Shown here piece by piece: positions 22,678 through 26,840 of a DNA stretch of 26,840 bases. Source of the stretch: a virus. The stretch spans positions 1-26,840 of the IMG/VR virus record IMGVR_UViG_3300032085_001452; one strand, written 5' to 3'. A program made the position numbers and the translations under genes. Below the pieces are notes generated by a model. It was not told the DNA's origin, made no database searches, and saw nothing but the letters and a program-made list of their open reading frames with translations. Within the stretch, counting starts at the first letter, position 1. Every line of letters starts with the position of its first letter.

Positions 22678-22954
22678 AAAACAACGACGTGCGAGAGAAG
22701 CACAAATCCGCAAGGACGGAAATGACGAATTAGCAGCCCAGGTCGCTATGTTTGGCAAGCTGCCAGAAGAATGTACTGCTTGCGAAAGTCCGTTCGACAA
22801 GAAGGACAAGGAAATGGCAACAACTTGGAATGTTGTTGTTCGCAAAGAAGATGAGGACAACCCCGTCCGACTTTACTGCCCGACTTGCTGGGATACTGCC
22901 CAGGAGGTCATCGCAAACTTTTTTAAAGCAATGGAAGAAAATGATGAACTTTGA
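22670..22954 (+). CDS. Small zinc-ribbon protein
   Basis: A 94-residue protein. The basic N-terminus NRKQRRAREAQIRKDG is followed by two Cys pairs, ECTACESP and YCPTCWD, spaced about 40 residues apart, which would form a zinc ribbon. The segment MATTWNVVVRKEDEDNPVRL lies between them. The C-terminus is helical and acidic. No specific family recognised; small zinc ribbons in phages often bind nucleic acid or RNA polymerase. Start ATG 22670 overlaps the methyltransferase stop; a longer frame back to 22541 lies inside that gene and is rejected. The end overlaps the IMPDH-like gene. Confidence 0.7.
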   Translation: MNRKQRRAREAQIRKDGNDELAAQVAMFGKLPEECTACESPFDKKDKEMATTWNVVVRKEDEDNPVRLYCPTCWDTAQEVIANFFKAMEENDEL

Positions 22955-23975
22955 AACACACATTACCTTTGATGATGTTCTGCTCGTGCCTCAGTACAGC
23001 GATATTAAATCTCGCACGGAGGTTACACTTGCATCAGAACTGTCGGAGGGATTAGAACTTCGTGTTCCAATTATCTCAGCACCGATGGATACTGTTTGTG
23101 GTCGTCTGATGGCTGAAAGGCTTGCTGAATTTGGTGGTCTTGGTATTATTCACCGCTACAACACGATTGAAAAACAGGCAGAGATGGTCGCTAAGGCTTC
23201 TGAAGGTGGATTGAGAAATGTTGGAGCAGCGATTGGAATTACAGGTGATTATCTCGACCGCGCCGCTGCTCTGATTGAGGCGGGTGTGACCACACTTTGT
23301 CTTGATGTTGCTCACGGAGATCATGTCTTGATGCATGTTGGCGCTCACAATGTTGTCGATGCGTTTGGAGATAAAGCGCACATTATGGCTGGCAATATCG
23401 CCACATACACAGGAGCCCTCGCTCTTGCACACGTTGGCGTTAATAGTGTCCGTGTCGGTATCGGCGGAGGCTCTATCTGTTCTACTCGTATCCAAACTGG
23501 ACACGGAATGCCCACTCTTGCCTCCGTTATTGATTGTGTAAAAGTAAAAGAAAAGTTCCCTGATCTTAAGATTGTTGCTGACGGCGGAATCAAGACATCT
23601 GGTGATATGGTCAAGGCTCTTGCCGCAGGTGCAGACTTTGTGATGGTCGGCTCGCTGTTGGCTGGAACAAATGAGGCACCAGGCGATATTGTCTTTAAGG
23701 ACGGCGAAAGATACAAGTCTTACCGAGGAATGGCAAGCAAGGACGCTCAGATGGACTGGCGAGGCAAGACATCTTCTCTTGAGGGCGTGGCAACAGTTAT
23801 TCCTTACAAGGGTCAGGTGTTCCCTGTTCTCTCAGGGCTTGAAAACGGCATTCGCAGCGGGCTTTCCTATTCAGGTGCTCGCAATCTTCAGGAACTCCGA
23901 GAAAACGCCCGATTTATCCGCCAGACCGCTTCAGGTCTTGCCGAGAGCAATACCCACATTATGTGGAGATACTAA
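22944..23975 (+). CDS. IMP dehydrogenase / GMP reductase family enzyme
   Basis: A TIM-barrel purine enzyme, 343 residues, without the CBS domain pair usually inserted in IMPDH. Features: TFDDVLLVPQYSDI and PIISAPMDTVCG at the start, LDVAHGD, VRVGIGGGSICSTR with catalytic Cys179, DGGIKTSGDMVKALAAGADFVMVGS, YRGMAS, and the end FIRQTASGLAESNTH. That end matches IMPDH 'FVRITGAGLxESHPH'. The flap between YRGMAS and the PYKG segment is short, closer to GMP reductase. IMPDH makes XMP for guanine synthesis; GMPR reverses GMP to IMP. I favour IMPDH-like but not firmly. Start: ATG 22944 (or 22941) with GGAAG upstream; the longer frame to 22752 is rejected because it lies within the zinc-ribbon gene. 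Confidence 0.88.
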   Translation: MNFETHITFDDVLLVPQYSDIKSRTEVTLASELSEGLELRVPIISAPMDTVCGRLMAERLAEFGGLGIIHRYNTIEKQAEMVAKASEGGLRNVGAAIGITGDYLDRAAALIEAGVTTLCLDVAHGDHVLMHVGAHNVVDAFGDKAHIMAGNIATYTGALALAHVGVNSVRVGIGGGSICSTRIQTGHGMPTLASVIDCVKVKEKFPDLKIVADGGIKTSGDMVKALAAGADFVMVGSLLAGTNEAPGDIVFKDGERYKSYRGMASKDAQMDWRGKTSSLEGVATVIPYKGQVFPVLSGLENGIRSGLSYSGARNLQELRENARFIRQTASGLAESNTHIMWRY

Positions 23976-24313
23976 TGCCTAAAAAGCAGTGGGATGAGAA
24001 AGGCGAAAAGATCCAAACTTACATACCTGAATCACACAAGGTAGAGTTGAAGATCCGCCTTCATTACCACGGCATGACCCAAGCAGGTTTTTTGCGAGGG
24101 ATTATTAAAGCATTCTTAGAAGAGGATGCTCAATTTATGGCGTGGTTTAACGAGTGGAAGTTGCGAAACAGCAAAATCAAATCGTCAAAGCGCCATGCTA
24201 AATCAGACAAACTAAAAGAAAAAGGAAAAGAACTCTCGTCGATGTTTGGTATCAACGAGGGAGATCTTGATGACATCTTTGATGTTATCGCACAGGAACA
24301 CCCAGACTTATGA
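23975..24313 (+). CDS. Ribbon-helix-helix-like DNA-binding protein
   Basis: A 112-residue basic protein. The segment KIQTYIPESHKVELKIRLHYHGMTQAGFLRGIIKAFLEED fits a ribbon-helix-helix (Arc/MetJ-type) domain: a short strand, a helix, a turn with MTQAGF, and a second helix. A Lys/Arg-rich stretch (KIKSSKRHAKSDKLKEKGKE) and an acidic C-terminus follow. Such proteins bind DNA as dimers and usually repress transcription. The start is ATG 23975, overlapping the previous TAA (TAATG) with GGAG upstream; ATG 23963 is inside the IMPDH gene and less likely. It is followed at ATGA by the sigma-region-4-like gene, so two likely regulators sit together. Confidence 0.65.
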   Translation: MPKKQWDEKGEKIQTYIPESHKVELKIRLHYHGMTQAGFLRGIIKAFLEEDAQFMAWFNEWKLRNSKIKSSKRHAKSDKLKEKGKELSSMFGINEGDLDDIFDVIAQEHPDL

Positions 24314-24534
24314 TTGAATGCGCTAAGAAATGTTGTGAACTTAAAGTATCTTGCCCCGTCTCAGATTGCCGAGATTGGATTGACTTTGAGGAAGATTTAA
24401 ATTGTGTTAACATCGCAGTTGACAAAAATGGACCGATGAAACTTCGCCAGGTAGCAGAACGCCTCGGTGTAACCACCGCCCGAGCACAGCAGCTTGAGAA
24501 GGCAGCATTAGCTAAATTAAAGAAACTTCTGTAA
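24310..24534 (+). CDS. Sigma-factor region-4-like protein with Cys-rich N-terminus
   Basis: A 74-residue protein. The C-terminal half, GPMKLRQVAERLGVTTARAQQLEKAALAKLKKLL, closely follows sigma70 region 4.2 ('TLREIGxxLGVSRERVRQIExKALRKLR'), the helix-turn-helix that reads -35 elements. The N-terminal half has five cysteines (CAKKCCELKVSCPVSDC) and could bind zinc. Regions 2 and 3 are absent, so it cannot be a full sigma factor. It may bind RNA polymerase or DNA as a co-regulator, as small phage transcription factors do (inference). Start ATG 24310 overlaps the previous TGA. Last gene of the operon. Confidence 0.68.
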   Translation: MIECAKKCCELKVSCPVSDCRDWIDFEEDLNCVNIAVDKNGPMKLRQVAERLGVTTARAQQLEKAALAKLKKLL

Positions 24535-24552
24535 TTTTGTTCTTTTTGTTCT

Positions 24553-24581
24553 TTGACAATCTAATTATAAGTGATTATTTT
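24553..24581 (+). promoter_or_regulatory. Sigma70-type promoter for the acidic protein
   Basis: TTGACA at 24553-24558, 17-base spacer, TATTTT at 24576-24581. An AT-rich CTAATTATAA (one mismatch to the AACTAWTTAT element) lies between the two boxes. ATG 24614 follows with AGGAG. Confidence 0.55.
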
Positions 24582-24613
24582 GCACTCAAATAACGCATTT
24601 AGGAGATTTTATT

Positions 24614-25444
24614 ATGAGCAAAAAGAAATTACTTTCTGAAAACGAGATCCGCCGCTTCCAAGGTCTTGCAGGTATTCCCGCCATTGGCGAGGGAATGTAC
24701 GGAAAGCCCCACGGCGAGCGTGAAGAAGAAGAAGTGGAAGAGGGTATGCACCCCGATGGTGGTCGTCACGACGACGATGAAGAAGTGGAAGAGGGCATGC
24801 ACCCCGATGGTGAGCGCCACGAAGAAGATGGTTTAGAGATGGACGTAGAAATGGATGCTTCCGATGAAGGAGGTGATTTAGATTTAAGTCCAGAACAAAA
24901 AGAAGATCTCGCAGCAGATATTGTTCGCGCAGTCGCACAAGAGCTTTCCTCAGCACTTGACCTTGAAGAGCCAATTGAAGTTGAAACCGATGGTGGTGAA
25001 GACTTAGAAATGGATCTTGAAATGGGTGACGATGAAGAGATGGACCTTGAAATGGGTGATGAGCCAGCACCCCCAGCAGGTGACGACGATCCCGAAGGCA
25101 TGCGCTATATGGAAGAAGACAGTGCTTTTGCTCCCAACCACTACTGTGTTCACCACGGCGGTGTCCATCACGAAGGCAAAATTCACATGGCTGAAGCCGT
25201 TGGTCACAACTGGAGCGAAAAAGAGGGTCGCGTTACCCATTACGACATGAAGTTAAAGAATGGCACCGTTCTTGAGAATGTTGCTTTCGAGGACATTCAG
25301 GTTACTAACGCATCGCTCGCACAAGAGCATAAACACGCTGCCAAGCGCCACGCTAAAGACGAAGAAGAACTTGATGAGTCCAACAATGACGATCTCGTTA
25401 GCGAAGTTCTTCGTCGCGTTGTGGCAAGACTTTCAAACAAATAA
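24614..25444 (+). CDS. Acidic repeat-containing protein, scaffold/prohead-core-like
   Basis: A 276-residue, strongly acidic protein. The N-terminus KKKLLSENEIRRFQGLAGIPAI is a short basic helix, a style seen in phage prohead or capsid-associated proteins. Next come two tandem 17-residue copies, EEVEEGMHPDGGRHDDD and EEVEEGMHPDGERHEED, then Asp/Glu/Met-rich sequence with a repeated MDLEMGD. A helical segment (EQKEDLAADIVRAVAQELSSAL) separates these. The C-terminal part has a His-rich patch (NHYCVHHGGVHHEGKIHMAE) followed by a folded-looking segment (VTHYDMKLKNGTVLENVAFED), and it ends in a helix. Acidity and repeats resemble scaffolding/core proteins, but the function is unproven. Start ATG 24614 with AGGAG. 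A terminator follows. Confidence 0.6.
   Translation: MSKKKLLSENEIRRFQGLAGIPAIGEGMYGKPHGEREEEEVEEGMHPDGGRHDDDEEVEEGMHPDGERHEEDGLEMDVEMDASDEGGDLDLSPEQKEDLAADIVRAVAQELSSALDLEEPIEVETDGGEDLEMDLEMGDDEEMDLEMGDEPAPPAGDDDPEGMRYMEEDSAFAPNHYCVHHGGVHHEGKIHMAEAVGHNWSEKEGRVTHYDMKLKNGTVLENVAFEDIQVTNASLAQEHKHAAKRHAKDEEELDESNNDDLVSEVLRRVVARLSNK
24728..24829 (+). repeat. Two tandem 51-base copies in the acidic gene
   Basis: Unit 1 24728-24778, unit 2 24779-24829, in frame and encoding 17 residues each (EEVEEGMHPDG.RH...). The two copies are nearly identical for their first 33 bases, then diverge, suggesting a recent internal duplication. Confidence 0.85.
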
Positions 25445-25472
25445 TTTGAAAAAACAAATCTCCTAAAAAAAC

Positions 25473-25501
25473 AAAAACCGTGGAAGTTCCCACGGTTTTT
25501 T
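25473..25501 (+). terminator. Bidirectional-type terminator after the acidic protein gene
   Basis: ACCGTGG (25477-25483), 6-base loop, CCACGGT (25490-25496), with A-run before and T-run after the stem. Confidence 0.9.
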
Positions 25502-25509
25502 GTTATAAT
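25501..25509 (+). promoter_or_regulatory. Possible extended -10 promoter for the 25556 gene
   Basis: TGTTATAAT directly after the terminator stem. The best -35 at 17-base spacing (25481-25486, TGGAAG) is weak and lies in the hairpin. TGT-TATAAT is the same extended -10 as in the stronger promoters of the window. Confidence 0.4.
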
Positions 25510-25520
25510 GATATTATAAA

Positions 25521-25530
25521 AACTATTTAT
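25521..25530 (+). promoter_or_regulatory. AACTAWTTAT element before the 25556 gene
   Basis: AACTATTTAT ending 25 bases before ATG 25556, similar in distance to the copy before the lipoprotein gene (4688-4697). Confidence 0.35.
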
Positions 25531-25555
25531 AGTAAATTACCAAGGAAACTTTATT

Positions 25556-26791
25556 ATGAATATTGATGACTTGCGAAAGCTCATCCAAGAGGTGAAGCTG
25601 CAAGAAGCTCTTCAGAGCGGAATCAAACAAGTAGAGCACCCATTTAAGGCATTCTTTATTCTTGGTCCAGCAGGCTCAGGAAAAACATTTATGAAGGACT
25701 TTATGGGCTTGCCTCAAAGTTTTGTCCAAATCAACACAGATGATGCTGTCGAAAAGGTTTTCCCAAAGTTTGGACTTACGCTCAAATTCCAAGACCCACC
25801 TTCAGGCGAGGAATACGATCAGAAGCAAGAAGTTAGAAAGCTTCTCCAACAAGCCGTGTCCGATAAAACAAAACGAAAGATTAATCAGGCACTTCCGTTG
25901 CTTTTTGACACCACGGGCGAAAACCCTAAGAAAATGAAGCAAATCATGCGCCAACTCGTTGATATTGGATACGATGTTGCCGTGTTCACCATTAATGTTC
26001 CACCAGAGTTTTCAGTTGAGACAGATCAGTATAGAGACAGAACCGTTGGAAGTGAAATCGCCCAAAAAGTTACAAACGATTATCAAAGAAATGTTGTAGA
26101 CCAAGGCACCTACGCACAAATGGAAGGTGAGCGAGGTATCACAATTTTAAATGATAATCCTTACCCAAACCTTTACAATGTTAATACCGGCGAGTATCGC
26201 AGGATTATGAATAAAAAGCATCCAAGATATGGTGAGATCGCATTTGACTTAGGCATCCTGGGACAGCGCAAGATGAAACTAAAAGATCCCAAGGGCAAAG
26301 ATAAACCTAAAGAAATGTGGAACCCATTTGAGGGCGTGACTTGGGAGAGCGCAAAACAAATTCTTGATGACGCAAAAGAAAAGCTCCAAGCCTGGGTTTC
26401 TGAGAGAGATCCGCAGAATCCAACCGGCAGAGAAGTTTTAAAAGCACTTGAGTATGTTCAGGATCAGGGCGTTGCTGATTATGGCGATCAAATCACAGAC
26501 CTTGTTGAATACGCGCTCTGGGCTGACGAAAACGAAAAAGAGTTACCGAAGACCGTACAAAACGCACTCCAAATTGTTTTTGATGTTGAGGCATTCCAAC
26601 AAAAACTTAAGAAAAGTGTACCCTCTGACAAGTTCCCAGCCAGCCCACAAACAGTTAAAACAGCCAAGGGCGATGTCGAGGTTCCACCAGAGCTTTTACC
26701 CCGCTTTGGTCAGAAAGGCGCTCCCACAATTCAACAACTTACCCGAGAACAATTGATGGAAATTATCAATTGGGTAAGAAATAATTCTTGA
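25556..26791 (+). CDS. P-loop ATPase/kinase, zeta-toxin-like
   Basis: A 411-residue protein. A short N-terminal helix (IDDLRKLIQEVKLQEAL) precedes a P-loop kinase domain: strand AFFILGPAGSGKTFM with Walker A GPAGSGKT at residues 37-44, then FVQINTDDAVEKVFP, which matches the 'xNxDx' substrate segment of zeta-toxin and polynucleotide-kinase folds. LLFDTTGENPKKM matches the strand before the lid ('VIDxTxxNxxxR'). After VAVFTINVPPEF comes the arginine-containing YRDRTVGSEIAQ segment. The C-terminal ~180 residues are helical, charged and unrecognised. Zeta-like kinases phosphorylate nucleotide sugars or nucleic acid ends; the substrate here is unknown. No antitoxin gene is evident beside it. Start ATG 25556 with AAGGA upstream. 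Its stop lies within the next -35. Confidence 0.72.
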   Translation: MNIDDLRKLIQEVKLQEALQSGIKQVEHPFKAFFILGPAGSGKTFMKDFMGLPQSFVQINTDDAVEKVFPKFGLTLKFQDPPSGEEYDQKQEVRKLLQQAVSDKTKRKINQALPLLFDTTGENPKKMKQIMRQLVDIGYDVAVFTINVPPEFSVETDQYRDRTVGSEIAQKVTNDYQRNVVDQGTYAQMEGERGITILNDNPYPNLYNVNTGEYRRIMNKKHPRYGEIAFDLGILGQRKMKLKDPKGKDKPKEMWNPFEGVTWESAKQILDDAKEKLQAWVSERDPQNPTGREVLKALEYVQDQGVADYGDQITDLVEYALWADENEKELPKTVQNALQIVFDVEAFQQKLKKSVPSDKFPASPQTVKTAKGDVEVPPELLPRFGQKGAPTIQQLTREQLMEIINWVRNNS

Positions 26792-26816
26792 CACCCCTTA
26801 TTTTATCTGTTATATT
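26788..26816 (+). promoter_or_regulatory. Sigma70-type promoter for the next gene (outside window)
   Basis: TTGACA at 26788-26793 (containing the stop codon of the preceding gene), 17-base spacer, TATATT at 26811-26816 preceded by TGT. AAAGGAG at 26833-26839 is the ribosome site of a gene starting beyond the window. Confidence 0.8.
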
Positions 26817-26840
26817 ATTAATTCCAATACAAAAGGAGAA

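Noticed and set aside
24612-25101. Minus-strand frames of 111-152 residues rich in His/Leu/Ser
   Set aside because: They are antisense of the acidic Glu/Asp-rich gene; the odd composition simply mirrors GAA/GAT codons.
25524-25531. TATTTATA, which reads as T4 late promoter TATAAATA on the minus strand
   Set aside because: No minus-strand gene lies upstream for it to drive; better treated as part of the AACTAWTTAT element.
25556-26791. Zeta-like protein as half of a toxin-antitoxin system
   Set aside because: No small antitoxin gene beside it, and the long extra C-terminal domain is unlike a classical zeta toxin.

Overview
The window looks like part of a large tailed double-stranded DNA phage genome (Caudoviricetes), probably a marine phage with a T4-like replication core. 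Every supported gene is on the + strand. Genes are tightly packed, with frequent stop/start overlaps (TAATG, ATGA, GTGA). The replication set resembles T4: a gp32-like single-strand binding protein, a UvsX/RecA-like recombinase, an RNase H/FEN-type 5' nuclease, a gp41/DnaB-like helicase and a GroES/gp31-like co-chaperonin. Cellular-type genes are mixed in: a DnaE-type DNA polymerase III alpha subunit, a class II (B12-dependent) ribonucleotide reductase, dUTPase and an IMP dehydrogenase/GMP reductase-family enzyme. No integrase, rRNA, CRISPR array or insertion sequence was seen. The host cannot be named from the sequence; a Gram-negative host is suggested by the encoded lipoprotein.

Layout. 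1-2644: end of an unknown gene, a short family A DNA polymerase, a divergent tubulin/FtsZ-like protein and a small membrane protein. 2645-5053: SSB, recombinase, and a small lipoprotein closed by a terminator. 5064-7994: a promoter, tRNA-Leu(UAA) directly abutting the 5' nuclease gene, a nucleotidyltransferase-fold protein and two virion-type proteins. 7995-9835: a structured non-coding leader, a repetitive tail-fibre-like gene and a terminator. 9852-14770: a second fibre-like protein, helicase, ribonucleotide reductase and co-chaperonin. 14775-16755: a small ORF, a large unknown protein and an NTP-transferase-like protein. 16694-20370: a small coiled-coil protein and DnaE. 20367-24534: one overlapping operon of a GapR-like small protein, dUTPase, a PD-(D/E)XK nuclease, a DNA methyltransferase, a zinc-ribbon protein, the IMPDH-like enzyme, a ribbon-helix-helix protein and a sigma-region-4-like protein. 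24535-26840: an acidic, repeat-containing scaffold-like protein, a terminator, a P-loop (zeta-like) protein, and a promoter plus ribosome site for the next gene outside the window.

Together the genes describe a phage that makes its own deoxynucleotides, replicates and recombines its DNA with phage enzymes, may modify or cut DNA through an adjacent nuclease/methyltransferase pair, and carries small DNA-binding proteins that could regulate transcription. Two promoter-like signals stand out. One is a recurring TTGACA / 16-17 nt / TGn-TATAAT element, mostly ahead of replication and metabolism genes. The other is an AACTAWTTAT element just ahead of several virion-like or accessory genes. All calls rest on reading motifs by eye; no database search was run.
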